Assembly: GCA_029378245.1 (NCBI GenBank)
Contig: JARKIF010000052.1
Span: 62,001 to 126,000, forward strand
DNA length: 64,000 nt
Direction of reading: 5' to 3'
Origin: Roridomyces roridus
Lineage: Eukaryota > Basidiomycota > Agaricomycetes > Agaricales > Mycenaceae
How positions within the stretch are numbered: position 1 is the stretch's first letter; every line of letters begins with the position of its first letter. A program made the translations under genes and the position numbers. Below the pieces are notes generated by a model, which saw only the letters and a program-made list of their open reading frames with translations, did not search any database and was not told the DNA's origin. This document shows, piece after piece, positions 45,502-54,950 of this stretch.

Positions 45502-46667
45502 CAATTCATTGAAGGGTTTGGAAAATCCGCGGGTGCGTCGATAACTTGACTCTCAGCATTGTCGCGTGGCTGATTCACTGGTTGAGGTACCTTGGCACGC
45601 TCCTTGATACGATCGTAGGTTGGCACAGTGAATGCCTTCCCCGTGTTCGGATCGGTGAGCGTCAAAAGGTGCTTGCCATCCTCATGATCCGTTCGACTGC
45701 GAGTTAACACGTCGAAGGGCCGTCCCAATAAAACCTTGTACGCGGGATTCCGAATAACGTGTACTTGAAGATAAATCTTGAGTTCACCCCATCGGAAAGG
45801 TACGTTGCGTGCCAATCCCATGGATTTCTCGAGCTGACCATTAGCCGTCTGCATAAAGATGTTGATATTCGGGTCCCACACTAAGCCGCATGCCTGTGCA
45901 TGTTCCAGCGACATGGACACGATCTGCGATCCCGAGTCGAGTACACACTCCACTGGACCCTGACTGTTGATGTACGGGTATGTGACCCGTAGCGGTACCG
46001 AACTTCGTCCAACATAAATCTGTTTAGGTTCTTCTTCGTCACTCAGCCGTTCCAAATACTGGAGGTACGGGTCCTGTCCAATTACAGATCCCGCGGGTAT
46101 ATTCTCCACTTCGGCTGTTGTAACAAATACTCCCTCGACTTCTGGTAAGTCTCCCATTTCCACAGCATTGAGCATCAACTGACTATCTTGCTCAGCGAGC
46201 CCCGACACTGCTTCTTGTTCGACTTGTATAGCCGGCGGCGAATCAATCTTGAGTACGGCCTTGGGTGCGGGAACCTGATCCCGACTTGGTGCCGTTTGAT
46301 CCGTCTCGTCCTTTACTGGTTGCCGAACCCTGGTGAGTCGAAGCCGTTCTCCTTCTCGCAAATCCTTACTCATGCCGAATAAATCCCCGAGCCGGACCGT
46401 GACCTCCGTGTCGTTGATCCGTCCCAGCAATTCATCCGTGAGTCCTTCTCGTTGAATTGGTGCTCTCAACTCGTATGATTTCCGTGTATCCTCCATCAAA
46501 CGTCGTTCGGCTCTGCTTTCGGATACTGGCGAGGTTCGAGCCCCAGATCCTACTGGCTTCACGAAACGATATGGTAAGTCTTGTTTCATATTGGGCGTGT
46601 CTTGATGAATTTCAGCTCGTCTTCCCTCCGGAGGCCTTGCCTCTACCTCCATCCTTGGGACCTTCAA
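45501..46667 (-). CDS. Ty3/Gypsy protease-containing ORF
   Basis: An open frame of about 388 codons between gag and pol, in the -1 frame relative to gag. The retropepsin-like active site is VECVLDSGSQIVSM (DSG), with the later YKVLLGRPFDVLTR matching the second conserved block (LLGRP). The first ATG in frame is at 46652. If the product is made by frameshifting from gag, the junction is the run of five T at the gag stop. The ORF ends NPSMN with TGA at 45501-45503. The ~200 residues before the protease are charged and have no recognised domain. Confidence 0.85.
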   Translation of the reverse strand: MKVPRMEVEARPPEGRRAEIHQDTPNMKQDLPYRFVKPVGSGARTSPVSESRAERRLMEDTRKSYELRAPIQREGLTDELLGRINDTEVTVRLGDLFGMSKDLREGERLRLTRVRQPVKDETDQTAPSRDQVPAPKAVLKIDSPPAIQVEQEAVSGLAEQDSQLMLNAVEMGDLPEVEGVFVTTAEVENIPAGSVIGQDPYLQYLERLSDEEEPKQIYVGRSSVPLRVTYPYINSQGPVECVLDSGSQIVSMSLEHAQACGLVWDPNINIFMQTANGQLEKSMGLARNVPFRWGELKIYLQVHVIRNPAYKVLLGRPFDVLTRSRTDHEDGKHLLTLTDPNTGKAFTVPTYDRIKERAKVPQPVNQPRDNAESQVIDAPADFPNPSMN

Positions 46668-48418
46668 AAATCCTGCTCGCCGGGTTCCTTGAACGACACC
46701 GCCTTCGTCTTGCTGCGAGTCTGGACAAACTGCTCGCCGGCAGCATTGCCTCTCTGCATCATGTTGAATACCGTGCGTCCCAGCTCCTCCATGTTGATGT
46801 TCGGCGTCGAATTGACTTGCTGTGCGTAGGGTTGTGCGTTGATCTGCGTTGGATAAGGCTGTGAGTTGACGTTCATCTGGCTCACGGTTGGCAGCGAGTT
46901 CGGAACCGGCTGCCCGGTTGCGACCTGATTTAACTTGACCCGCAAGGTACGGATCTCGTCGCGCAGCAGATCAACCTCGTCGTCTTGGGTAGAGCCGTAG
47001 TACGACTCGACGAAGTGCTGCCCGGATGCACCCTTCCTCTGCCAATATTCCTCCACACGAGACGCCGCTGATCCCTTACCTCTAGGAATATAATTCCCGT
47101 CGGCAAGCCTCTGCTGCCCGTCTTCAACTACGACCCACCCCTTGTGAATGTGAGCCGCCTTGGTGGTGCATTCCTTCGAGAAGTGGTCTGATCCTTCGCA
47201 ATAATAACACCCACCACGTTGCATAGGTCCCGCTCCGAATCCCCGGTTGAACTGACGGTCGCCGCCGTACGAGTTCGGAAATCCCTGCCGTGTCCCAGCA
47301 TCGTTCCTCTGTTCATCATCCCTTGTCGACCCAGCACCTCTCGTGGTCTGAATCAACTTCATCAGCTCGTCGTGAGCTGCCTTGGACTGCTTCTGCGAAA
47401 CAACGAATGCATCGCGAAGACCGGATAACTCACCACCTAACTCGTCAATTCGAGCGTCTCTGGCCTCGGTCTTGACCATCGGGAACCTGTCGGAGCGCTT
47501 GATTTCAACCCCGCCGTCGTCCCAGGTGTGATCGGCTGCGCCTTTGTTGGCCAGTCGTTCCGCCATCGTAATCAATTCGTCGAGCTGAATTGGGTCCTCC
47601 TTGCGATCGACTGTGGCTACTGCTGCTGCCGCTGGTTGTGCGCCGACGCCTGCAGCAAGTAAGTCCTCCTTGATTAAGTTGCGTGTGTTGATAGCTGTGC
47701 GGATTTGCTCAGCAAACCCGCGTTCCAAAGATTCAAGATACTTCCTACACGCCTCCTTGTTCAAGATAATTGCGGGCGGCTGGATCAGCTTCTTCACCAG
47801 CCGTTGAAACGTCATTCCAAAGCGTTTCAACCGCCCTTCATCGACCCTCCGTATGTTCCTATTCTCCCTGCACAACCTCTCCAACTCATCGAGCGTGCCC
47901 GTCTTGTCTTCTTCGATCTCAGGGTAGCTCTTCAAGATGGCCGTCTTGAACTCGGCATAAGAACTGTTGACCCCATACTCGGCTATCGCTCTCCACTCCT
48001 CGCGCTTCCTCAGCGGTAGATAGCTGGTGAATAAACGCTTCTTCTCCGCAGCATCCGTGATCTGCGCCAATCCTATAATCTCGTCCACCTGTTCGATGAA
48101 CTCTCTCAAGTCATCCTTGTCCTCCGTCGTAAACCTCGGCACGTTCGTATCCCACGACCGCGGAACTCGGAAGCTCGCTACTCCGTTCCCAGTCGCTGCA
48201 TTTCCTCCCTGGTTCGCCATACTGAATGTTGGTGTTACTGGTCGTAAACTGAATGTAAAATTGATTGATTCGTCGGAGTCGTCGTCCGAAAAAGGTGGTT
48301 GTTGGTCAAGAAGTGATTCCTCGAAATCAAAATCCGTGTTGTGTGTGTTGTATGTGAACTCCGCAAGTTCTGTCTCTGTCTGTCTCCGTTCCGTATATGC
48401 CGCTGCTCGTGCGCGCAC
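46664..48418 (-). CDS. gag: Ty3/Gypsy Gag
   Basis: 584 residues. An acidic N-terminal stretch is followed by a capsid-like helical region (RFTTEDKDDLREFIEQVDEI, TSYLPLRKREEWRAIAEYGV, YAEFKTAILKSYPEIEED). Near residue 400 lies a zinc knuckle CYYCEGSDHFSKEC (CX2CX4HX4C) for genomic RNA binding. The protein ends VSFKEPGEQDF with TGA at 46664-46666. Gag forms the virus-like particle. A later in-frame ATG (MANQGGNAATGNG, near 48220) could be the true start, because the sequence before it is low-complexity and acidic. Confidence 0.9.
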   Translation of the reverse strand: MRARAAAYTERRQTETELAEFTYNTHNTDFDFEESLLDQQPPFSDDDSDESINFTFSLRPVTPTFSMANQGGNAATGNGVASFRVPRSWDTNVPRFTTEDKDDLREFIEQVDEIIGLAQITDAAEKKRLFTSYLPLRKREEWRAIAEYGVNSSYAEFKTAILKSYPEIEEDKTGTLDELERLCRENRNIRRVDEGRLKRFGMTFQRLVKKLIQPPAIILNKEACRKYLESLERGFAEQIRTAINTRNLIKEDLLAAGVGAQPAAAAVATVDRKEDPIQLDELITMAERLANKGAADHTWDDGGVEIKRSDRFPMVKTEARDARIDELGGELSGLRDAFVVSQKQSKAAHDELMKLIQTTRGAGSTRDDEQRNDAGTRQGFPNSYGGDRQFNRGFGAGPMQRGGCYYCEGSDHFSKECTTKAAHIHKGWVVVEDGQQRLADGNYIPRGKGSAASRVEEYWQRKGASGQHFVESYYGSTQDDEVDLLRDEIRTLRVKLNQVATGQPVPNSLPTVSQMNVNSQPYPTQINAQPYAQQVNSTPNINMEELGRTVFNMMQRGNAAGEQFVQTRSKTKAVSFKEPGEQDF

Positions 48419-48511
48419 TAAATCCCTGATCTCGTTTCGTCCGCGTTCCGTTGGCGTTAGCCCGTCAATGCTTGATCAATGTGTGTTGAGTTGAAATCTG
48501 AATGAACCACC

Positions 48512-48528
48512 CCTCGCGGTGGGCTCCA
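48512..48528 (-). other. Primer binding site
   Basis: Two bases inside the 5' LTR (minus strand) lies TGGAGCCCACCGCGAGG. It begins with TGG, as expected for a sequence complementary to a tRNA 3' end (...GGTGGGCT-CCA). The implied U73 discriminator would fit tRNA-Cys or some tRNA-Gly. It does not match the tRNA-Thr in this window. Confidence 0.75.
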
Positions 48529-48530
48529 GA

Positions 48531-49506
48531 TGAAATGCGTAGATACGAAACACAACCTAAATCAAAACCAACCAAATCCCAAACCAAGGTGATGGAAGGG
48601 TGCTGAATGTGATGTCGAGGAGTGAAGCGCGTGCGTACTAATTCGTTGATGTTGTTCGGGGTTCGGGTCAAAGTATATGACCTTATCTGTTCAGATGGGG
48701 CTCGACACCGTACGTACAAGCAGTCGTTGGGCTCGAATGAATCCTAAATCCAAATAGTCAGCAAATCAAATCTTCCGTATACCTTCAATCCAGATAGTCC
48801 AATCCGTTCGTCGTGTGAGAGTGTAAGCTGGTGAGGATGAGTGTGGGCTAGCTGTGCTAGAGTCGAAGTTGTCGTTCCGTTGTCGTAGTCGTTCCGTTAA
48901 TCCGTTCCGTTCCGTAAGTTCCCGTATCCCGTTAAGTTCCCTGAGCCCGACCCGTGTGATCTACTCTGAGCTAAACCCGTGTGATTTGCTACCTACCACT
49001 AAAAGTAGTCGGCCCTTTTATACTACGACTATTTACCTCGGGCATCCTGTTTGTACAACCCCGAGCCCGAGCCTCATTCCTCTTCACCTGACCCTGCCCG
49101 AGCCCTCCTGACCTGGTGAGTTCCCAAATTCGCTCTCGAGAACTATCCCGCGAGCTCAACTACGCCTCCTGGCCGATACGGCGATGCCTCGGGCATCTCG
49201 GGCATCTCGGTCTCTCGCCCTTTGCTTGCCCTGATTGGCTCTCTACCCCTCACATGTCCATCCTCGTTGCCCGAGTCTATGACGCGTCCTCGGTGTGTGT
49301 CATTTCCCGAGCCTCGTTGCCCGAGTTCAACTCCTTGAGTTGAGTTCGACCCCTCCTGACGGTGTGATGGTTGATCATATCGTGATCACATCACCGATGG
49401 CAATCACGTGTTCACCATCGACCCTCGTTCCGCACTCATGTCTGGAATTTGCAAAAACCTGGGCCTTGAACCAGTTTCCCTGCATGCCCGGTACGTCCGC
49501 TCTTCA
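48531..49506 (-). repeat. 5' LTR of the Ty3/Gypsy element
   Basis: 976 bp, the same as 37906-38881 by eye. On the minus strand it starts at 49506 with TGAAGAGC and ends at 48531. It contains the TATA box at 49013-49022. Confidence 0.93.
49013..49022 (-). promoter_or_regulatory. TATA box of the 5' LTR
   Basis: TATAAAAGGG on the minus strand, about 480 bases before the LTR end and about 600 bases before the first gag ATG. It is the likely promoter of the genomic RNA. Confidence 0.6.
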
Positions 49507-49557
49507 CCCCTTACCTCCCATGCCTGTTCACTTACCGCAACCTGATTGCGTTTTTAG

Positions 49558-50316
49558 CGGATACCGTGAGTGTCTTCCTCTCGGCAGAAGCCTACGATAG
49601 CTGAGATATCATAGATCTGAGCGTCTCATGGATCGCCGTATTCCTTTTCGACACACTCATTTTAAGCCTGACTGTGCGCCGCACCTACCTGTTACGGAGG
49701 GAACTTGGTGGTGGCTCCATGCCACTGCATATGCTTATTGCTCGGGACTGTGAGCCCTCACCCCTCTCCCTATGCATTTGAGAATGTCTGATTCCGTATA
49801 GCGGCGTTGTACTACGCGTAAGTAAGACTTGTCCGATGTTCTCGCCCCATATTTAGCAGTCTTGCAGCGCAATGGCCCTAGCCAACCTCACCAACATTAT
49901 CACATATTATGTATGCTCCGTGTCTCGTCGGATTTCTTCCACTCATATCCATTGTACAGATAGCTGGAGTGCGTGCACCATCCCTTTCCAACAAACGAGT
50001 CCCGACTCACAACACACAGCCCCTCCTCCGTGGATCCCTGGCGACGTTCTCCAATTGCGTCTCGGTCTCAATCATGTCACGCCTAATGCTTAATCTGCAC
50101 GAAGAAGCCAGCACCGGCATCCTCTCGGAGTTCACCGTCGACCATACGTCCCTGGTCATGTCACCACGCCCCGTGAGCGATTGCAGGCAGCAGAGGCCGT
50201 CGATTATACCGCCGATACGCCAAGTCTCGGAGCTCCGGATGCCCGAGTTCAGTGACGACCCGGGTGAATCAAACCCAGAGAGGATTGAAGAGGTTTTAAG
50301 GGACCGAGTTGTTTGA
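49558..50316 (+). CDS. DUF6533 membrane protein copy D, 3' part
   Basis: It continues the gene interrupted at 37880. An AG at 49556-49557 is followed by CGGATACC and a GT, so frame continuity requires an 8-nt exon (49558-49565). The next exon (from 49615) gives LSVSWIAVFLFDTLILSLTV and PLHMLIARD. Short exons AALYY and AMALANLTNIITYY follow, and the last encodes SIMSRLMLNLHEEASTG and an acidic tail, stop at 50316. These are the last helices of the family in the right order. Without the element the host intron would have been about 72 nt. Confidence 0.66.
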
Positions 50317-50376
50317 TGAATAGAATATGTATATGCCCTTTGTGATTGAAACCATGTATCTTACGAGTATTCCGAC

Positions 50377-53300
50377 TTACACACAGACCAAGGTCACATT
50401 CGTCGCCGTCGCCGCCCCGAAACTCGAGTCCTCCAACAACGCAAACGTATACTTGCCCGTCTGCAACTCAAACTTATACTCCCGATTCACAACCTGCAAA
50501 AACCGATCAACCTCCACGCTCATCTCAACCGTGCTTTTCTCCCCGGCGTCGAGGTAAACTCGAGAGAAGGCAACGAGCTGTTTGACCGATGTCGTCACGC
50601 TGGAAGAGACGCCGGTGCGCCGGAGGAGGTAGACTTGCGCTACGTAGCTACCGGAGACGGAGTCTGTGTTGGTTATCGTCACTTCAAATGGGATGGTGGA
50701 GCCGCTGGAGAATTGGGAGACACCGCGTGTGTTGAAGTTGCTGTGTGTGAAAGTGGTGTAGGAGCTGAAATTGATATCGTGAGTACAAGGTGCTGTGAAC
50801 GAGAGGGTAAAGACCTACAGTCCGTAACCGAAGCTGTACTGTGAAATGGTTTGAAGATGGACTCGAACAAATAAAAATAAGCTTACAATGGGATAAGAGC
50901 CGATATCCTCGTCAGTAAAGTTGTTGACATGAGAAGTCGCTTTGTAGCTAAACTGCAATGAGCCTTGGAGTCTAAAGAAGAAAGAGACGCACTTGTAATA
51001 CACAGGCAAGGTCCCAACGTCAAAAGGAACGCTCAGGGGGACTCGACCGCCAGGGTTGAACACGCCGAAGAGGATGTCAGCGATGGCCTGACCCCCAGAT
51101 TGACCGGGGAAGAACTGTCCAGGGAGTTAGCGAGCACACCAAAAGCCGGCGGAAATGGTACCGCATTTACGACGGCCGCTGCCTTTGCATAATACTCCGG
51201 AATAGCAAAAGGACGACCACCTTGGAGGACCATTATAACCGGCTTTCCCATGGCGAAAATAGCATCAGCCAGGGCAGCTAGAGCGGTGTTAGAGGCAAGA
51301 GTAGGATGCACGAGAAAAGACGCACTCTGGTTGGGTGAAAGCCCCAAAGTTGCACGATCTCCGTTCTCTCCATCGCTGTTCCAATTGGCGCCCACAGCGA
51401 GAACAACGACATCAGCTGTTTTCGCCACGTCGACAGCCTGAAAAAGCTGAGCACAAAAGATTGTTTGAGGGGTCAAGTAACCCACCTTTTGTACCGCATC
51501 CCCCCGATCCACCAGATTCCAAAACAGTTCCACCTCGGCATTCAAACTCCCAAAATTCGCAACCTTCTGCGCCAAATTCAACGCCGTAAACTCCAACCTC
51601 AGCTGATGCTTTGCACCCGACATGAACTGGAACTGGGCACCCCCAGGAGGCGGCGCGCTCGTATTCGCGCCAAGCATGATGTTTCCGAGGATGTTGTTCC
51701 CCGGCGTAGCCTCCGTCTGCGAGATCAATTTGCCATCAACGAACAGACGCGCGGAGCAATTCGCTGAGACAGCAACGCCCAGCCACCCATCGACGGGATC
51801 GCCATCAACAGGCACCTCGAGCTCGCCCTCCCAGACAACGCTAAAGTTGTTCGACGGCAGTCCCACGGGCGGATACAGCCCCCAATCGCGGTTGGGCGTC
51901 TCCTGCAACGTAAACACGGGTTCACTGAAATTCGTGTCGGCGTAGTACGTTCCCTGCATGCCGGGAACGCCAGCGAAGGAGAGGAGGTAGGCGGGGATAT
52001 TGTATTGCCCGTGGTACGTCCATGTGTCGGCGCCCCAGCTCGATACGAGCCGAGTAGAGGTGCCGTTTAATTGTGCGAGCATTCCCTGCCGAAGAGTGCT
52101 CGATCGGTTGGTTGGATACATTCCCCATTGTCCAGAATAATCGCCGTAGTTGAGGATATCGCTGAATGGCCCGATCAGCGCAACGGTGTGGATGTTCTGC
52201 GCGCTGGGTTTGAGAGGGAGTGTGTTGTGTCGGTTTTCGAGGAGCACGATGCTTTTATGTGCAGCATCTAGGGTGAGGGGTGCGTGGGACGCTGTTAGGG
52301 CTTGGGCGTCGATGGAATCAGGGATGAATGGATCCGAGAAGAGTCCCAGATCGTACTTGACCCCCAGGATCTTCCTCACGTGGTCTTGTAGAGTAGACAA
52401 CTTGACCGTCCCATTCGCTACAAGATCGACCGTGCTCTACGTCCCGGGATGAGACGCACTCCATCGTTGAGGCAGACAACTCACATTGACGTAGACGTCG
52501 ATGGGAAAGTCGTAAAAGTCGATCATGCCACCAGCGTTGAACCACTGCGCGATGGCGTCAGCGGGGGAAGACGCCACACCGTGTACGGTGGCTAATTGTG
52601 CCATGCCAGTGTCATCTGCGGTAGTGAAACCTCGAAAGGATATTGGTGAGACGTCACGAAAGCGAAGGAGAGCTAACCATCGAAGCCCCAATCTGCCAAC
52701 GCCCCATATAAAACGGGATGCACCGAGGCAGGAATCTCGTCGAGCTCGTTATACGACCTGAAGCATGTTATTCAGACCGAAGAGGGAGTGAAGCATACGT
52801 ACATCATAACACCCCTCGCCCCACCCAAATCAATCGCAGCTTTAAATGGTACAAGCATCTCTTGCAGCACTTCACGGAGGCCGCGGCCCATGAACGGTGC
52901 GGCGTTGAGACCCGAGCGGGGGCTTCCATATGCAGCAAAATGCTTCAACACAGGCACGACAGCATCTGGCTCCGCCCATGAGCCGTTCTTGCTCAGGCCA
53001 GAGGCGTATGCCACCCCCATCAGCGCCGTATGCACAAAGTCCTCTCCCCAGGCCTCTACAATCTTGTCAGTGAGAAGAATCACGGAAGCCCACTACACTT
53101 ACCCTGCGTTCTCCCCCACCTCGGTTCCTTCCCCAAATCCAAAACCGGCGCCAAACACGCATGAATCCCAATAGCCCTCGCCTCCGACCCTATAGCCCTT
53201 CCCACCTCGTAGGCAAGCCCCGTATCGAACGACGCCGACACCGCGAGACTTTGCGGGAACATGCTCTGCTTGAAAGAGCCGACGCCGTGCTCGCATTCGC

Positions 53301-54145
53301 CGTAGACCATGAATGGGATCTTGAGTCGCGATTTGAGGGTGTTGAGCGCTTGGAGGGTGTTGTATTGGGAGCTGTTGGTTGGGTACCAGTCGTTGATGAC
53401 GCCGACACCGGCGGTCGGCGCGATGCTCATGGCGGTATCTGGCACGCGCGAGTGAGCACGAGAAGATGGGGGATGGGGAGCAGATTCACCGTATCCTCCG
53501 TTGTCAGAATTCACCCCGATGAGATTGTCTGACCATGTCAAATGAGCCAGAACGAATAGAGCAATAGGGTCTTACCAGCAAACATGAGATGCATTTGCAG
53601 AACTGTATGAGGAGTGAATGTGCTGTATATCGTCCAACTAAACACTCACCCAACTCAGGGATCGTCATCTGGCTCACAAGATTATTGATGAACTGCTGTT
53701 TCTGTTGTGTTTCTGCAGTCACTTGCAACGTGGCCGGTAGCGACTCTTGCGGTTGCTGTGCGTGTCAACGAACCATTCCGACTGAAAAAGCAAATGGAAC
53801 ACACCGAGAGAACACCCAGAATATCGTCCAAAAAACTGTCTTTCGTCTGCTTGAGTTGCGGTGCAGAAGGCCCTTGAGTGGAATTGGAAGTTGCCAGGTC
53901 ATCATCAACCGAGACCTTGAAACGTCGGATCTGTGAGTGAGACCAACTTTTCGACAAACCAAACTGACCGAAAGCTGCTTCAGAAAGTCGTCCAGCATGG
54001 CTTCCACCGTGCCCCTGATTTCGTTGTCAGTTCGTGGTGTTTTTAGTCCCCGAGTTGACGGCAGGCCCGCGTTGGCATAGCATTGGACGCCGAACCAGAC
54101 GACGCCGAGGAGGAGCAGGAGAGACCGAGTGGTGAGTCGAGTCAT
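50377..54145 (-). CDS. GH3 beta-glucosidase with PA14 insertion
   Basis: The start at 54145 gives a signal peptide (MTRLTTRSLLLLLGVVWFGV). An N-terminal extension with Thr/Ser/Gln follows, then the GH3 (alpha/beta)8 barrel: VSQMTIPELG, DNLIGVNSDNGGYG, IPFMVYGECEHGVGSF, APVLDLGKEPRWGRTQEAWG, VVPVLKHFAAYGSPRSG and GARGVMMSYNELDEIPASVH. In the nucleophile region this protein reads GFDGFTTADDTGMAQL. The second domain (SIVLLENRHNTLPL) is interrupted by a PA14 domain (GMQGTYYADTNFSEPVF...ARLFVDGKLI). Then DVVVLAVGANWNSDGENGDR and a fibronectin-III-like end (SYVAQVYLLRR, DRFLQVVNREYKFEL), stop at 50377. It is likely a secreted exo-glycosidase acting on beta-glucosides. Confidence 0.85.
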
Positions 54146-54426
54146 AGAAGATAGCAGAGAGCAGGGGGAATGTGCCTTGAAATACGACATGGCCAGCGAA
54201 GCGCGTGTAGGCGGTCGTCCGAGTGTCACTGTCAGATGATGGAAGTTTGGAATCAAGAGATTTGGTTGGTCGGCTAATTATGTCAAAACAAACCAGGTAT
54301 CACCTGATACGAGCTCATAAGGTGTCGAGGCTTCCAGGAAATCTGGAAGCAGGGGTGTCAGAAAAATTGTGAGGAAGACAAGTAAGTAGGGTCACATGGA
54401 CACAAAAAGATCTGATGATTCCGAAG

Positions 54427-54503
54427 TTCCCGCTAGCCGATTTGAACGACTGACCTCGTCATATCCTACTAGTGACGCGCTCTACCAACTGAGCTAAGAG
54501 GGA
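54427..54503 (-). tRNA. tRNA-Thr (anticodon AGT) with an apparent 4-nt intron
   Basis: The cloverleaf on the minus strand: acceptor TCCCTCT pairs with AGCGGGA (one mismatch); D arm GCTC-AGTTGGTA-GAGC; anticodon stem CGTCA/TGACG; variable loop AGGTC; T arm AGTCG-TTCAAAT-CGGCT; discriminator A. The anticodon loop has 11 bases, CTAGTAGGATA. Placing an intron after position 37 (the universal site) leaves CTAGTA plus A and a 4-base intron GGAT. Mature length is 73. A box TAGCTCAGTTGG and B box GTTCAAATC are present. Confidence 0.85.
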
Positions 54504-54710
54504 GTTGTTGCAAGGTCAACCCCTAGAGATCATAGTGCTCGGTTTGATTCTCCTTGACTTTTGCCTTGGAATCAATGTGCCTTCATACCATACTCCCAGA
54601 CAGGCGAGATCACATTGGTTCCGCCGAGTTCAATTCAAGTAGCGGAGGGTTCCGGAATCTCAGTCAGCGGCTATTATGTTCATCAGCCCATAGGCGGGTA
54701 TCCGTCGGTA
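54504..54710. other. Intergenic region
   Basis: No gene was recognised between the tRNA and the duplicated segment upstream of the HD-domain gene. Confidence 0.3.
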
Positions 54711-54936
54711 ATTGAACTTGTAACCGCCGCAGCAGTCAACATTGTGAGCGACGCGTAATCCAAGGCCGCGCGGGGAGTTCAGGCTGACTGCCAAATTCAG
54801 GATAGTCGATCAAGAAAATATATTGCTGACGTGAAATTGAACTTGTAACCACCGCGGCAGTCAACCTTGAGAGCGACGCGTAGTCCAAAGCCGCGCACTT
54901 TCAATTCAGGATAGTCAACCAAGAATATATATATAC
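54711..54936 (+). repeat. Tandem duplication of a ~110-bp promoter segment
   Basis: Two direct copies start ATTGAACTTGTAACC at 54711 and 54836. They run through GCAGTCAAC, GAGCGACGCGTA, TCCAA and GCCGCGC to ATTCAGGATAGTC and an A/T-rich end (AAAATATAT and GAATATATATATA). The copies differ at scattered positions and one indel. The second ends 15 bases before the ATG at 54951, so the A/T-rich end may serve as a TATA element. Confidence 0.7.
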
Positions 54937-54950
54937 TGAACCACACTTCT

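Larger units (their letters stand above)
37906..49506 (-). mobile_element. Complete Ty3/Gypsy LTR retrotransposon carrying an extra antisense gene
   Basis: It is 11,601 bp, oriented on the minus strand. Order: 5' LTR (49506-48531), PBS, gag, protease, RT-RNase H-integrase, an extra gene on the plus strand, PPT, 3' LTR (38881-37906). The LTRs are the same length and no difference was noticed by eye. They start TG and end CA. CCCC flanks both sides (37902-37905 and 49507-49510), a 4-bp target duplication; a 5-bp ACCCC is possible if the last A is not counted in the LTR. All catalytic motifs are intact, so the insertion is recent and may be active. It sits inside an intron of DUF6533 copy D. Confidence 0.93.

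Noticed and set aside
48512..48528. Use of the local tRNA-Thr as primer for the retrotransposon
   Set aside because: The PBS (TGGAGCCCACC...) does not complement the 3' end of that tRNA, which would need TGGTTCCCGCT.
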